Of a stretch of 64,000 nucleotides of DNA, positions 10,185 to 18,983 are shown piece after piece. The notes below the pieces were generated by a model. That model did not search any database. It saw nothing but the letters and a program-made list of their open reading frames with translations, and was not told where the DNA came from. Each line of letters starts with the position of its first letter. The first letter of the stretch is position 1. This DNA is from Nitratireductor arenosus (GTDB taxonomy: Bacteria > Pseudomonadota > Alphaproteobacteria > Rhizobiales > Rhizobiaceae). The position numbers and the translations under genes are program-made. Location: positions 780,001 to 844,000 of the forward strand of contig NZ_WPHG01000001.1 in NCBI RefSeq assembly GCF_009742725.1, read 5' to 3'.

Positions 10185-11246
10185 CTAGAACATATCGGTT
10201 GGATCGAAGTGAACAATGACTTCGGACCATGTCTCGTATTTGTCGTTCGGCAGGTTGAACGGCGCGCATTTCTGCACCGCCCGCAGTGCCGATTCGGCAG
10301 CGGTGCGGCCAGGTCCAGAACTGGCGCCACCCTTGATCAGTTCCGGCGGCCCGTCGAGATTTCCCGCTCGGTCGAGCCGGAAGCGTACCGACACCTTGAG
10401 CAGTTCGTAGTCGACGATACCGGCCGGGAGCGACCAGCATCCGCCCAGCCGCTGGCGCAGCGCGTCCATTTCGCTGCGCGACAACTTTTCGGCCGGACGT
10501 TTGGTTTCCGCGCCGAGCGAGGCTTCGCGGTTCGAGCGCTTGGCACCGCCGCCGGACGGTTTTTCCTTGTTGAGCAGCGCCGCCACGTCGTCGAGCAGGT
10601 TTTCCGTGCTCTCCGATTGCGGCTTGCGCGCCTGTTCGGCCTTCGGCTTGTCGGCGTCCTTGCGATCCGGCGCCTTGGCCGTCTGCGCCTCGGGCGGGGT
10701 CGGCCGCGCCTGCGGCGCGGGCGCGGAGTCCGGCAATTCGGCCGCATCCGCCTCGGGGCTCTCCGCCGCTATGGCCTCGGGCGCCGGGTCGGGCTTGACG
10801 TCCTGTTTCGGCTGCGGCTCGGGCCGGATTTCGGTTGCCGGAACCGGGGCCGGCGCGGCCTCGTCGGGCTGGGTCGGAGCCGGGTCCGGCGTCGGATCGG
10901 GTTCAGGTTCGGGTTCCGGCTGCGGTTCGGGCAGAGCGGCCGTCTCGACCGGTTTCGGCTTGGCCTCCGGCACGGGTGGTGCGTCGGTGTCGACGGAATT
11001 CTCGCCGACCCTTTCGGCATTCTCGACCACGTCAGGCCGCTCCGTCGGCAACGGCGCCGGCTTGTCCTCGGCTGGCGCGTCCTTGTCGCCGGTCTGCAGA
11101 CGGGTCCATTCCTCGACCGGAATGGTGTCGACCATCACCGCCTGTTCCTCGGCAACTTCATAGGCGCGCGGCGCCGACAGCGTCACCAGGCCGAAACCCA
11201 GCAACACGGCATGCAGCGCCGTCGAAGTGACGAGGCCCGTTCTCAT
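10185..11246 (-). CDS. tolA: Cell envelope integrity protein TolA (energy transducer)
   Basis: TolA spans the periplasm and transmits the proton-motive force sensed by TolQR to TolB-Pal. I place the start at the ATG at 11244-11246, giving MRTGLVTSTALHAVLL, a typical rhizobial TolA amino terminus with one signal anchor; an ATG nine codons earlier is also possible. The middle (about residues 80-220) is a proline- and glutamate-rich rod with PEPEPEPDPTPDP-type repeats rather than the Lys/Ala helix of enterobacteria. The C-terminal TonB-like domain ends near VIVHFDPTDMF. Length is 353 residues. It lies 32 bases after tolR. Confidence 0.93.
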   Translation of the reverse strand: MRTGLVTSTALHAVLLGFGLVTLSAPRAYEVAEEQAVMVDTIPVEEWTRLQTGDKDAPAEDKPAPLPTERPDVVENAERVGENSVDTDAPPVPEAKPKPVETAALPEPQPEPEPEPDPTPDPAPTQPDEAAPAPVPATEIRPEPQPKQDVKPDPAPEAIAAESPEADAAELPDSAPAPQARPTPPEAQTAKAPDRKDADKPKAEQARKPQSESTENLLDDVAALLNKEKPSGGGAKRSNREASLGAETKRPAEKLSRSEMDALRQRLGGCWSLPAGIVDYELLKVSVRFRLDRAGNLDGPPELIKGGASSGPGRTAAESALRAVQKCAPFNLPNDKYETWSEVIVHFDPTDMF

Positions 11247-11278
11247 GATCCGCCAGAACCTACAGCGCCACACATGGG

Positions 11279-11734
11279 CTAGCTGTCCTGTTCCTGCAGC
11301 GTCACCAGACCGAGATTGCGGAAGCCGGCCGCCGAGATACGGGCCATCACCTTCATCACCGTGCCGTAATCGGCGGCCTTGTCGCCGCGCACATAGATGC
11401 GCTCGTCATAGCCGGTGCGCGCGATCGCCTCGAGCTTGGCGACGACCTCGTCGATCGGAACCTCGGTTTCCTGAAGATAGATCTGGCCCTTGTCGTTGAC
11501 CGACACCGTGATCGGCTGCGTATCCGCATTGAGTGCATTGGCCTCGGTTTCGGGCAGGTCGATCGGCACGCCGACGGTCAACAGCGGCGCCGCGACCATG
11601 AAGATGATCAACAGCACCAGCATCACGTCGACGAACGGCGTGACGTTGATTTCCGACATCAAGGCGTGGTGACGACCGCGGCGCCGGTGTCCGCGTCCGC
11701 CGCGCCCACCTGATTGCACTACCGACATGGCCAT
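11279..11734 (-). CDS. tolR: Tol-Pal system protein TolR (ExbD family)
   Basis: TolR forms the proton channel with TolQ in the inner membrane. The protein has 151 residues. A short Gly/Arg-rich cytoplasmic tail is followed by INVTPFVDVMLVLLIIFMVA, in which the channel aspartate (VDVMLVLL) is conserved. A periplasmic domain of about 100 residues follows. An AGGAG lies seven bases before the chosen ATG at 11734; a second ATG two codons in is possible. It is 17 bases after tolQ and 32 before tolA, clearly one operon. Confidence 0.95.
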   Translation of the reverse strand: MAMSVVQSGGRGGRGHRRRGRHHALMSEINVTPFVDVMLVLLIIFMVAAPLLTVGVPIDLPETEANALNADTQPITVSVNDKGQIYLQETEVPIDEVVAKLEAIARTGYDERIYVRGDKAADYGTVMKVMARISAAGFRNLGLVTLQEQDS

Positions 11735-11751
11735 GGTGCTGCTCCTGCCGT

Positions 11752-12462
11752 TCAGGCTTTCTGCGGAATTCTTTCATCGATTTGGCGCGAGAGTATGGCG
11801 GAGAACTCGTCCGCGAACCCTTCCATGCGCATGGCAAGCCTGCCCGCGTCGGAGGACAACTTGTTGTAGGCGACGACCGCGGGAATGGCGGCCAGAAGGC
11901 CGATCGCGGTGGCCAGCAGCGCCTCGGCGATGCCGGGCGCGACAACGGCGAGGCTTGTCGACTTCGACCCGGCGATCGCCTGGAAAGAGGTCATGATGCC
12001 GACCACCGTACCGAACAGGCCGATAAACGGCGCCGACGAGCCGATCGTGGCGAGGAAGCCGAGCCTTCCTTCCAGCCCTTCCATCTCGCGCGTCAGCGCC
12101 AGGTCCATCGCCTTGTCGATCCGCGTCTGCAGGCCGATCGGCGAACGCGCCCCTTTTTCGAAACTCTTCTTCCACTCCGCCATGGCCGCGACGAAGATCG
12201 CGCCCATCCCGGCGGTCGTGCGCTCCGACAAGGAGCGATAGAGTTCTTCGAGCGACTGCCCCGACCAGAAATTCTCCTCGAAGCGATCGAGCGTCGCGCG
12301 CATGCGGCGATAGGCGATCAGCTTGTCGATGATGATCGCCCAGGTCCAGATCGACGCCACCAGCAGGCCGATCATCACCAGCTTGACGATCCAGCCCGCC
12401 TGCCAGAAGAGCGACCACACAGAAAGGCTGGTGGCAAGCTCGGGAAGAGCTGAAGATTCCAT
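11752..12462 (-). CDS. tolQ: Tol-Pal system protein TolQ (ExbB/MotA family)
   Basis: TolQ is the three-helix inner-membrane partner of TolR that couples proton flow to TolA motion. The 236 residues show TM1 near 24-46 (WIVKLVMIGLLVASIWTWAI), a long cytoplasmic loop, TM2 with FLATIGSSAPFIGLFGTVVG, and TM3 with EALLATAIGLLAAIPAVV, all typical of the family. The ATG is preceded by AAGGAC. The gap to ybgC upstream is 240 bases and contains TTAAGGTTAAGG-type runs, so a second promoter for tolQ is possible. Confidence 0.96.
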   Translation of the reverse strand: MESSALPELATSLSVWSLFWQAGWIVKLVMIGLLVASIWTWAIIIDKLIAYRRMRATLDRFEENFWSGQSLEELYRSLSERTTAGMGAIFVAAMAEWKKSFEKGARSPIGLQTRIDKAMDLALTREMEGLEGRLGFLATIGSSAPFIGLFGTVVGIMTSFQAIAGSKSTSLAVVAPGIAEALLATAIGLLAAIPAVVAYNKLSSDAGRLAMRMEGFADEFSAILSRQIDERIPQKA

Positions 12463-12702
12463 GGATATCCTGTCCTTAAGAATGGGGCGCCGGACGCGGC
12501 CGGCCCGCGCCTGTCTCCCGCCGGTCCGGTCGAACGCAGTCTCCCCGACATCACCCCACGCGCTGTCGCGGCCTTTTCCGTAGGAATCTTGGTAAAACCA
12601 AGGCGCGCCGGGACGTGACGATCCGATCAGTTCGATTCATGATGGGTTAAGGTTAAGGAGCGGTTAGGATTCGCCCCATCTCCGCGTGGATCGGCCGTCG
12701 GC

Positions 12703-13167
12703 TCAGGCTTCGCGCCCCGGCATGAAGGCGGAGATCCATTCTTTGGGAAAGCGGCGCGGCCGCCCCCCTTCGCCCACGATCGCCGCCTCCACCCTTGCCG
12801 TCACCAGCACGTCGTCGCCGCGTTTCAGCTCCTGGTCCATGAAAATCCGCGCGCCGGATATCTCGGCCGTACGGGTGTCGATGGTCAGAATATCGTCGAT
12901 CTTCGCCGGCGCCTTGAACTCGATCGCCATCTTGCGCACCACCCAGACCAGCCTTTCGCCATGCTTGCCGTCGGCAAGCTCGGTATGATGCACCCCGGCA
13001 AGCCGCAGGAAATCGGACCGTCCGCGCTCGAAGAATTCCAGATAACGCGCGTGGTAGACCACGCCGGAAAAATCCGTATCGGCATAATAGACCCGGGCGT
13101 GCAGCCGGTGGCCGACATCGGTCATTTCCCCGGCAATGCCCGCCGGCCGTTCACCATGATCCGCCAT
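12703..13167 (-). CDS. ybgC: Tol-Pal associated acyl-CoA thioesterase YbgC
   Basis: A hot-dog-fold thioesterase that usually opens the tol-pal operon; the E. coli enzyme hydrolyses acyl-CoA and interacts with acyl carrier protein. The signature YYADTDFSGVVYHARYLEFF carries the catalytic aspartate and is at about residues 27-46. I start at the ATG at 13165-13167, with AGGAAAG upstream, giving 154 residues. The open frame extends a further 115 codons into the divergent glycosidase gene and is not real there. The 40-base gap to the plus-strand gene at 13208 must hold the upstream promoter elements. Confidence 0.93.
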   Translation of the reverse strand: MADHGERPAGIAGEMTDVGHRLHARVYYADTDFSGVVYHARYLEFFERGRSDFLRLAGVHHTELADGKHGERLVWVVRKMAIEFKAPAKIDDILTIDTRTAEISGARIFMDQELKRGDDVLVTARVEAAIVGEGGRPRRFPKEWISAFMPGREA

Positions 13168-13207
13168 CCCGCTTTCCTTCGTCCGATCCGTCTGGCAAGG
13201 AGCCCGC

Positions 13208-14482
13208 ATGGGGCGCGCGCGCAAATCGATGGCATTCCTGGCCGTATTGTTCAAGCATGGCCTTGCCGGTCTGGTGCTTGTGCTGGCCGCGAGCAGTTGG
13301 ACGAACGCGGCGACCTTTTCGGCCCAGCGCGGCCTCAATCTCGACATTTGGGTCACCTGGCCCGACGAAAGCCGCTGGAGCGAAGAAGACGCGCTGCTGC
13401 CCTTTCCCGAATGGCGCCGCACCGTCAACCATGCCGCCCTGACACGCCTCAAACAGGCCGGCTTCGACTTCGTGCGCATGCCGGTCGATCCCTCGCCCTT
13501 CCTGTCCGACAAATCGGCCCGTTTCCACGACCGGCTCTATGGCGAAGTGTCGGACGCCGTACGCGCCGTCACGGCGGCCGGGCTGAAGGTCATTGTCGAC
13601 ATGCATCTGTTTCCCGCCGGCGGCAACCGCGCCATCGGCATGAGCCAGGTGATGGACGATGCGGCGCTGTTCGAGCGTTACGTCGAGACGGTCCGGCGCA
13701 TGGCACGCACGCTCGCGCGCGAAAACCCGTCCATGGTCGCCTTCGAACTGATGAACGAGCCGATCGTGGACTGCGCGCCCGGTACGACGGCCTGGCCCGA
13801 CCGGCTCGGGCGGCTGTTTGCCGCCGCACGCGCCTCCGCGACGCGGCTGACGCTGGTACTTTCGGGCGGATGCTGGGGCTCGGCCGAGGGTCTCGCCGCG
13901 CTCGACCCGGCAACGATCCCCGACGACAATGTGCTGTGGTCGTTTCATTCATACGCTCCCTTCCTGTTGACCCATCAGGGCGCGGGCTGGGCCGGCGACT
14001 TCATCCGCTATGTCACCGGACTGCCCTACCCGCCGCACGCCGTGCCGCGCGCCGAACTCGACGCCGCGCTCGAAAAAGTCCGCGCACGGATTCGCGCCGA
14101 CGCGCCCTGGGCGCGCCAGGCCGGCATGCTGGCCTATCTCGACGAGGAGACCGCCAAGCTGGACACCGCCGACGAACTCGCCGCCGTGATGGCCGCCCCC
14201 TTCGTCCAGGTCGCCGATTGGGTGCGCCGGCACGGCATCGCGCCGCAGGACATCCTGCTCGGCGAGTTCGGCATGATCCGCCAGGAATACGACAGCCAGG
14301 CCGTCATGCCGGCCGAATGGCGGGCCGCCTATGTCGGCGACATGATCGGGCTTGCCGAAGAAAACGGCTTCGCCTGGTCTATCTGGGGCTATGGCGGCGC
14401 CTTCGGCGTGGTCGAGGCCTTCGAGGGAGAGCCGACCGAGGGCGCGATACTTCGGGCGGTGGCAAGATTGCCGAAGCCTTAG
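13208..14482 (+). CDS. Secreted glycoside hydrolase family 5 protein (endoglucanase-like)
   Basis: A 424-residue GH5-type beta-glycosidase. Residues 10-35 are a signal peptide (GLAGLVLVLAASSWTNAA). The barrel follows, with N183-E184-P185 supplying the acid/base glutamate, FHSYAP at 246-251 supplying the conserved His and Tyr, and LLGEFG, whose glutamate (about 353) is the nucleophile. Early strands carry GLNLDIW and FVRMPVDP. The substrate cannot be read from sequence; beta-1,4 or beta-1,3 glucans are likely. It is divergent from ybgC and flanked by housekeeping genes. It could serve extracellular polysaccharide turnover. A second ATG seven codons in (MAFLAVLF) is an alternative start. Confidence 0.85.
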   Translation: MGRARKSMAFLAVLFKHGLAGLVLVLAASSWTNAATFSAQRGLNLDIWVTWPDESRWSEEDALLPFPEWRRTVNHAALTRLKQAGFDFVRMPVDPSPFLSDKSARFHDRLYGEVSDAVRAVTAAGLKVIVDMHLFPAGGNRAIGMSQVMDDAALFERYVETVRRMARTLARENPSMVAFELMNEPIVDCAPGTTAWPDRLGRLFAAARASATRLTLVLSGGCWGSAEGLAALDPATIPDDNVLWSFHSYAPFLLTHQGAGWAGDFIRYVTGLPYPPHAVPRAELDAALEKVRARIRADAPWARQAGMLAYLDEETAKLDTADELAAVMAAPFVQVADWVRRHGIAPQDILLGEFGMIRQEYDSQAVMPAEWRAAYVGDMIGLAEENGFAWSIWGYGGAFGVVEAFEGEPTEGAILRAVARLPKP

Positions 14483-14537
14483 ATCCGTCTTGCCGGCAGC
14501 CGCGTCGATCCCGCACGGGCTGCTTGCACCGTCGACC

Positions 14538-15092
14538 TCATTCGTCCGCACCGAACAGGCCCGTCGGCCTGCCGTCGATGCTGGTCAGGTTCTTGCGGCG
14601 CCAGTAGTCGCGCACGCCTTCCGTGCCCATCGCCTCGTAAAACGGCAAAAGTTCCTCCGGGCCCCTTTGTCCGGCAAACCGCATCAGCGGCACGCCGGTC
14701 CCGCACGACGTTTGAACGAGGTCGATCGTCAGATCGAAAATCTGCCTGCTGCCGGCCATCTCCGAGAAACGTTCGACATGCTCGCGCCAGGCGTCGTCGC
14801 GCGGATGCACCACCCCAGCCTGACCATAGACCCGCAGAATCAGCGGCGCATCCTCGAACGCAGCGAACATCAGCGTCATCCGTGGCGTGTCGCTGAGATG
14901 GGCCGCCGTCTCGTTGCCGCTTCCCGAAAGGTTGAGCCACACGATCCGCCTGTCGCCGAGGATGCGCAAACTGTCCAGGCCCTTCGGCGAGACGTTCACC
15001 CTGCCGTCGCGTGCTGCCGTGGCGACGAAGAACAGCGGTTGCCTTTCGATAAAGGCGCGCAGGGTGGCGTTAAGCTTGGTCGAAACGGGCAT
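14538..15092 (-). CDS. Pyridoxamine 5'-phosphate oxidase-fold family protein
   Basis: A 184-residue protein of the split-barrel FMN-binding fold. Recognisable parts are QPLFFVATAARDGRVNVSPKG near the N-terminus, VWLNLSGSGNETAAHL with the flavin-contact region, and MTLMFAAFEDAPLILRVYG. The family includes flavin-dependent oxidoreductases of unknown substrate, and it is not PdxH itself. It stands alone downstream of ruvB, and its start codon is 42 bases from a perfect inverted repeat (15134-15157). The same repeat half-sites occur near a VOC gene at 26.5 kb, so the gene is probably under a dedicated regulator. Confidence 0.85.
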   Translation of the reverse strand: MPVSTKLNATLRAFIERQPLFFVATAARDGRVNVSPKGLDSLRILGDRRIVWLNLSGSGNETAAHLSDTPRMTLMFAAFEDAPLILRVYGQAGVVHPRDDAWREHVERFSEMAGSRQIFDLTIDLVQTSCGTGVPLMRFAGQRGPEELLPFYEAMGTEGVRDYWRRKNLTSIDGRPTGLFGADE

Positions 15093-15133
15093 GGCGACTC
15101 GGATCTCGGATCAGTCGCCACGCTAGTGCCTGC

Positions 15134-15157
15134 GTACTGACACCGTTGTGTCAGTAC
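15134..15157. promoter_or_regulatory. Operator candidate: CTGACA-N6-TGTCAG inside a 10-bp-arm palindrome
   Basis: The arms GTACTGACAC and GTGTCAGTAC are perfect complements around a CGTT centre. The repeat is 42-65 bases upstream of the flavin-fold gene start (15092) and 8 bases beyond the ruvB stop. It has no T-run on either side, so it is not an intrinsic terminator. The core CTGACA-N6-TGTCAG is identical in half-sites and spacing to that at 26495-26512. Confidence 0.65.
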
Positions 15158-15164
15158 ATCGCCG

Positions 15165-16202
15165 TCACTCTTCTTCGAATAGCCGCCCCTGCATCTCGGC
15201 CAGGTTGCGCGGCGCTTCGAGCCCGAGATGACGCCAGGCATTGCCCGTCAACAGCCGCCCGCGAGGCGTGCGCTGGATAAAGCCCTGCTGGATCAGGAAC
15301 GGCTCGATGATGTCCTCGATGGCATCGCGCGGCTCCGAGAGCCCCGCGGCGATGGTCTCGATCCCCACCGGGCCGCCACCGAAATTCCGCGCAATCATGG
15401 TCAAATAACGCCGGTCGAGCTGGTCGAGGCCGAGCGCGTCGACCTCCAGCCGCGACAGCGCCTCGTCGGCGATCTTGCGGTCGACCACCTCGACGCCGGC
15501 AACGGAGGCGAAATCGCGTACCCGGCGCAGCAATCGCCCGGCGATTCGCGGCGTGCCGCGCGCCCGGCGGGCGATTTCCGTGGCGCCCTCCTCGGCCATC
15601 GGCAGGCTGAGGATGCGCGCCCCGCGATGCACGATCTTCTCCAGTTCCCCGACCTCGTAGAAATTGAGCCGCACGGGAATGCCGAAACGGTCGCGCAGGG
15701 GATTGGTGATCAGCCCGAGCCGCGTGGTGGCGGCCACCAGCGTGAAGCGCGCGAGATCAATCTTGACCGAACGTGCCGCCGGCCCCTCGCCGATGATCAG
15801 GTCGAGCTGGAAATCCTCCATCGCCGGATAGAGGATTTCCTCCACCGCCGGCGTCAGACGGTGGATCTCGTCGATGAACAGAACGTCGCGATCCTCGAGA
15901 TTGGTGAGCAGCGCCGCCAGATCGCCCGCCTTGGCGATCACCGGTCCGGAGGTGGAGCGGAAATTCACTCCCAGCTCCTTGGCCATGATCTGGGCCAGCG
16001 TGGTCTTGCCAAGCCCCGGCGGGCCGACGAAAAGCACGTGGTCGAGCGCCTCGCCACGCGCCTTGGCCGCTTCGATGAAAACTTTCAGGTTGGCGCGCGC
16101 GGCCGCCTGGCCGACGAAATCGTCCAGCGATTGCGGTCGCAGCGAGACGTCGACGTCCTCGCCACGCTTGTCGGAGGAAATCAGCCGGGGGGCGGTGTTC
16201 AT
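15165..16202 (-). CDS. ruvB: Holliday junction branch migration helicase RuvB
   Basis: RuvB is the AAA+ hexameric motor that drives branch migration with RuvA. The 345 residues contain Walker [13 protein letters not shown], Walker [10 protein letters not shown], sensor 1 AATTRLG and the winged-helix C-terminal domain ([15 protein letters not shown]). Length agrees with the family. It starts 43 bases after ruvA stops and is the last gene of ruvC-ruvA-ruvB. Confidence 0.97.
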   Translation of the reverse strand: MNTAPRLISSDKRGEDVDVSLRPQSLDDFVGQAAARANLKVFIEAAKARGEALDHVLFVGPPGLGKTTLAQIMAKELGVNFRSTSGPVIAKAGDLAALLTNLEDRDVLFIDEIHRLTPAVEEILYPAMEDFQLDLIIGEGPAARSVKIDLARFTLVAATTRLGLITNPLRDRFGIPVRLNFYEVGELEKIVHRGARILSLPMAEEGATEIARRARGTPRIAGRLLRRVRDFASVAGVEVVDRKIADEALSRLEVDALGLDQLDRRYLTMIARNFGGGPVGIETIAAGLSEPRDAIEDIIEPFLIQQGFIQRTPRGRLLTGNAWRHLGLEAPRNLAEMQGRLFEEE

Positions 16203-16245
16203 GAAGACCTCATCGCACGCCGGCCGGAACCCGGCAAGCCGACGA

Positions 16246-16866
16246 TCATCTCGCCAGCTCCTTCAGCCCGAGCCGGATCAGCCTGGCCGAATCGGCATCC
16301 TCGCCGGCCTCCTTCATCGCAGCGGCGACGGCGCTTGCGGCCACGTCGCGACCATAGCCGAGATTGGTAAGTGCCGACACGGCGTCGGCGACCGGCGCCG
16401 GCGCCACGCCTTCGCCGAGTTCCTGCTTCAGTCCGATCGTGCCCGACGCCGCGCCGGCATGGGCCGGCGCCTTGTCGCGCAGTTCGGTGACGATGCGTTC
16501 GGCGACCTTCTTGCCGACGCCCGGCGCGCGGCTGACCATGGCGATATCGCGCAGCGCCACCGCATTGGCCAAATCCGCCGCCGACAGCGTCGACAACACG
16601 GCGAGCGCCACTTTGGCCCCCACGCCCTGGACATTGTTCTGCAGCAGCCGGAACCATTCGCGCTCGAGCGCGGAGGTGAAGCCGTAGAGCCTGATCATGT
16701 CCTCGCGCACATAGGTCTCGATATAGAGCGTCACCGCCTCGCCAGGCCCCGGCAGGCCGGCAAGCACGCGGGCGGGGCAAAAGGCGACGTAACCGACGCC
16801 GTGCACGTCGACCACGCAATAGTCCTCGCCAACCTCGTCGAGCGTTCCCTTGAGCTTGCCGATCAT
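16246..16866 (-). CDS. ruvA: Holliday junction branch migration protein RuvA
   Basis: RuvA binds the four-way junction and loads RuvB. The 206-residue form begins at the ATG at 16864-16866 ([20 protein letters not shown]), overlapping the ruvC stop as ATGA. Domain I carries VHGVGYVAF, domain II has helix-hairpin-helix motifs ([18 protein letters not shown] and [13 protein letters not shown]), and the C-terminal domain III that contacts RuvB is linked by an Ala/Gly-rich hinge. Some frame remains open upstream inside ruvC; that extension is spurious. Confidence 0.96.
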   Translation of the reverse strand: MIGKLKGTLDEVGEDYCVVDVHGVGYVAFCPARVLAGLPGPGEAVTLYIETYVREDMIRLYGFTSALEREWFRLLQNNVQGVGAKVALAVLSTLSAADLANAVALRDIAMVSRAPGVGKKVAERIVTELRDKAPAHAGAASGTIGLKQELGEGVAPAPVADAVSALTNLGYGRDVAASAVAAAMKEAGEDADSARLIRLGLKELAR

Positions 16867-17387
16867 GCCCGCGCGCCCGCATAGGCTGCAGCCAGCCGCG
16901 CCGGCACGCTTTGGCGATGATGGGCATGGCAAATTGCGATCGCGAGCGCGTCGGCGGCGTCCTCACTGTCGAAAGTCGCCTTGGGCATCAACACCTTGAC
17001 CATCATGTGGATCTGCTTCTTGTCGCCGTGACCGACCCCGATCACCGTCTTTTTGACCGCGTTCGGCGCATATTCGGCGACCGAAAGGCCCGAAAGCGCC
17101 GGCACAAGCATGGCCACGCCACGCGCCTGGCCGAGCTTCAGCGTCGCCGTGGCATCGCGGTTGACGAAAGTCTGCTCCACCGCTGCCTCGTCCGGCTCGA
17201 GCGCACGCATCACCTCCGTGAGCCCGTCATGCAACTGGCGAAGGCGAACCGCGAGCGCCGCCGAGGCATCCGAGCGCACGGTGCCGGCGGCAACGAACCG
17301 CAGCGCGTTGCCCGCCGCCTCGACCAGCCCCCAGCCGGTGCGGCGCAGCCCCGGATCGATACCGATGATACGAATCGTGCTAGCCAT
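16863..17387 (-). CDS. ruvC: Crossover junction endodeoxyribonuclease RuvC
   Basis: RuvC cuts Holliday junctions after branch migration. The 174 residues begin with the RNase-H-like strand [16 protein letters not shown], whose aspartate is catalytic. [23 protein letters not shown] supplies the glutamate, and the C-terminal [15 protein letters not shown] the last acidic pair. AAGGTGGGG precedes the ATG. Its stop overlaps the ruvA start by four bases, so the two are translationally coupled. The divergent TauE-type gene begins about 115 bases away. Confidence 0.97.
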   Translation of the reverse strand: MASTIRIIGIDPGLRRTGWGLVEAAGNALRFVAAGTVRSDASAALAVRLRQLHDGLTEVMRALEPDEAAVEQTFVNRDATATLKLGQARGVAMLVPALSGLSVAEYAPNAVKKTVIGVGHGDKKQIHMMVKVLMPKATFDSEDAADALAIAICHAHHRQSVPARLAAAYAGARA

Positions 17388-17502
17388 GGCCCCACCTTAA
17401 TCTGACGCAGGACCATTGCCAGCCGAATGTGAACAAACGAGAAACGAAATTGCCGCCTTCGCTGCGATTCCCGCATCCACACCCACAGCACCGGAACGCC
17501 AC

Positions 17503-18279
17503 TTGCCCCTCCCCGACTTCGACCTGTCGCTCGCCATTCTGCTTGGCACCGTGCTTGTCGGCGGCATTGCCCGCGGAATGTCCGGCTTCGGCACCGGCAT
17601 GATCGTAGTGCCCGTCGCTGCCGCGCTCTATGGGCCGAAGGCAGCGCTGGTCATCGTTGTGCTGATCGACACGCTGCCGATCGTCCCGGTGACGATCCCC
17701 GCGCTCAAGATCGCGCGCTGGCGCGAGGTCTTGCCGGTTCTGGCCGGGCTCAGCCTGCTGTTGCCGGTCGGGATCCAGATCTTGAAATGGGGCGACCCCA
17801 CGATGCTACGCTGGCTGATCTGCGTGGCGATCCTGCTATGCGCGACGGCCTTGGTGAAGGGGTGGCGCTACGCCGGCCCGCGCACCACCGTCACGTCGCT
17901 GCTGGTCGGGTCGGTGGCCGGGTTGTTGTCGGGAATCGCGTCTATTCCCGGGCCGCCGGTCATCATCTATTGGCTCGCCTCGCACCTGCCGCGCTTGATC
18001 GTGCGCGCCAATCTGATGGCCCTGTTTTTCCTTACGGAAGCCCTCTCGATCGCCAATATCTGGGTGGCCGGCCTGTTCGAGCGTCAAGCGGTGTTGCTGA
18101 GCATCGCCGCCGCCGGCCCCTATTTCGTCGGCCTCTTGATCGGTTCGCGCCTCTTCGGCCTGGCAAACGACAAGATTTACCGCCGCGTGACCTTCGTCCT
18201 GATCGCAGCCGCCGCCCTGCTGGCGCTGCCGGCCGCCGATCCGCTTTTTGCCGCTCTCGGCCGGCCGGTCGCGGACTGA
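17503..18279 (+). CDS. TauE/SafE family sulfite/anion exporter-like membrane protein
   Basis: An inner-membrane protein with about eight transmembrane segments in two halves. Each half opens with a glycine-rich signature: GIARGMSGFGTGMIVVPVAA in the first and GLLSGIASIPGPPVIIYW in the second. The family exports sulfite, sulfoacetate or other small anions, but the substrate here is unknown. I prefer the TTG at 17503, which is preceded by GGAA and puts the first helix near the N-terminus (258 residues). A TTG at 17416 would add 29 non-membrane residues. Its stop is only four bases from the convergent rcdA stop. Confidence 0.8.
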   Translation: MPLPDFDLSLAILLGTVLVGGIARGMSGFGTGMIVVPVAAALYGPKAALVIVVLIDTLPIVPVTIPALKIARWREVLPVLAGLSLLLPVGIQILKWGDPTMLRWLICVAILLCATALVKGWRYAGPRTTVTSLLVGSVAGLLSGIASIPGPPVIIYWLASHLPRLIVRANLMALFFLTEALSIANIWVAGLFERQAVLLSIAAAGPYFVGLLIGSRLFGLANDKIYRRVTFVLIAAAALLALPAADPLFAALGRPVAD

Positions 18280-18283
18280 CCAA

Positions 18284-18811
18284 TCAACCGCGGGCGAACG
18301 CGGTGTTCAGGAGCGTGATCTGGTCGGAAACCGGATTGGTCATGCCGGCACCGGCGAGCGGGTCGGCGCCGCCGCCATAAATTTCATCGTCGAGCCGACG
18401 CACCCGTCCCTGCAGATTAAGCGAATGCGAAACCAGCGCGCGGAAATCCTCCGGCAGTTCGCACCAGCCTTCCGCCTGATCGTGGGCCGAAGCAGTATCG
18501 AGCCGGACCTTCGACTTTTCCGAGGCAACCTGTTCGCGCGTCATCTCGCCGGAATTGGCCGCCCGCTGCAACAATAGCCAGGACGCGATCTGCATCAGCC
18601 GTGTCGTCAGCCGCATCGATTCGGCGGCATAGAGCGTGGCCGCCAGCCGCGACAGCTTCTTGGCCTCGGCCCGGCCCGGCCCGTCGAGATATTCCGCTGT
18701 CTTTTCGACGAGCCCCATGCCTTCGTCGTAAAGCGGCTTGAACGACGGCGAAAACAGCCTGCGTTCGGCGAGATTGATGGTATTCTCGTCGCCTCTTACC
18801 GCTTTACTCAT
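18284..18811 (-). CDS. rcdA: DUF1465 family protein, RcdA-like (regulator of CtrA degradation)
   Basis: A 175-residue helical protein of the DUF1465 family, whose Caulobacter member RcdA is an adaptor for ClpXP-dependent removal of the cell-cycle regulator CtrA. Visible features are an N-terminal segment NLAERRLFSPSFKPLYDEGM, a helical core TLYAAESMRLTTRLMQIASWLLLQRA, and a C-terminal disordered tail, which in Caulobacter matters for function. I start at the ATG at 18809-18811; 16 further codons upstream are open. A perfect CtrA box (18938-18952) lies in the upstream region, consistent with feedback control. In Caulobacter rcdA is known to be CtrA-regulated. Confidence 0.82.
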   Translation of the reverse strand: MSKAVRGDENTINLAERRLFSPSFKPLYDEGMGLVEKTAEYLDGPGRAEAKKLSRLAATLYAAESMRLTTRLMQIASWLLLQRAANSGEMTREQVASEKSKVRLDTASAHDQAEGWCELPEDFRALVSHSLNLQGRVRRLDDEIYGGGADPLAGAGMTNPVSDQITLLNTAFARG

Positions 18812-18937
18812 GGATGTCACCCCGTACGCTCGACTGCTTCCGACCAGTGGCCAATGCATATAGCCCGATCAGGTCGGCGACCTAACGGTCCCGGAGGCAG
18901 AAATTGCGCGTTCTCCCCGGCGAACGCAAGGCGATGT

Positions 18938-18953
18938 TTAACAAAGGGTTAAC
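18938..18953 (-). promoter_or_regulatory. Perfect CtrA box (TTAA-N7-TTAAC) upstream of rcdA
   Basis: TTAA at 18938-18941 and TTAAC at 18949-18953 are separated by seven bases, the exact consensus for the cell-cycle regulator CtrA. TTAA is rare in this GC-rich window. The box lies about 127 bases upstream of the rcdA start and about 32 bases past the terminator of the candidate small RNA. Binding here would make rcdA a CtrA target. Confidence 0.65.
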
Positions 18954-18983
18954 GCCGAAGCCCGCGCCAGTCCCGAAATCGGA

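Noticed and set aside
10760-10960. Repeated GGTTCGGG-like sequence resembling tandem DNA repeats
   Set aside because: It encodes the Pro/Glu-rich rod of TolA on the minus strand, so it is protein low complexity.
12647-12664. CtrA-like sequence TTAA-N7-TTAG upstream of tolQ
   Set aside because: The second half has TTAG not TTAA, and the repeated TTAAGG pattern could be chance; kept only as a remark.
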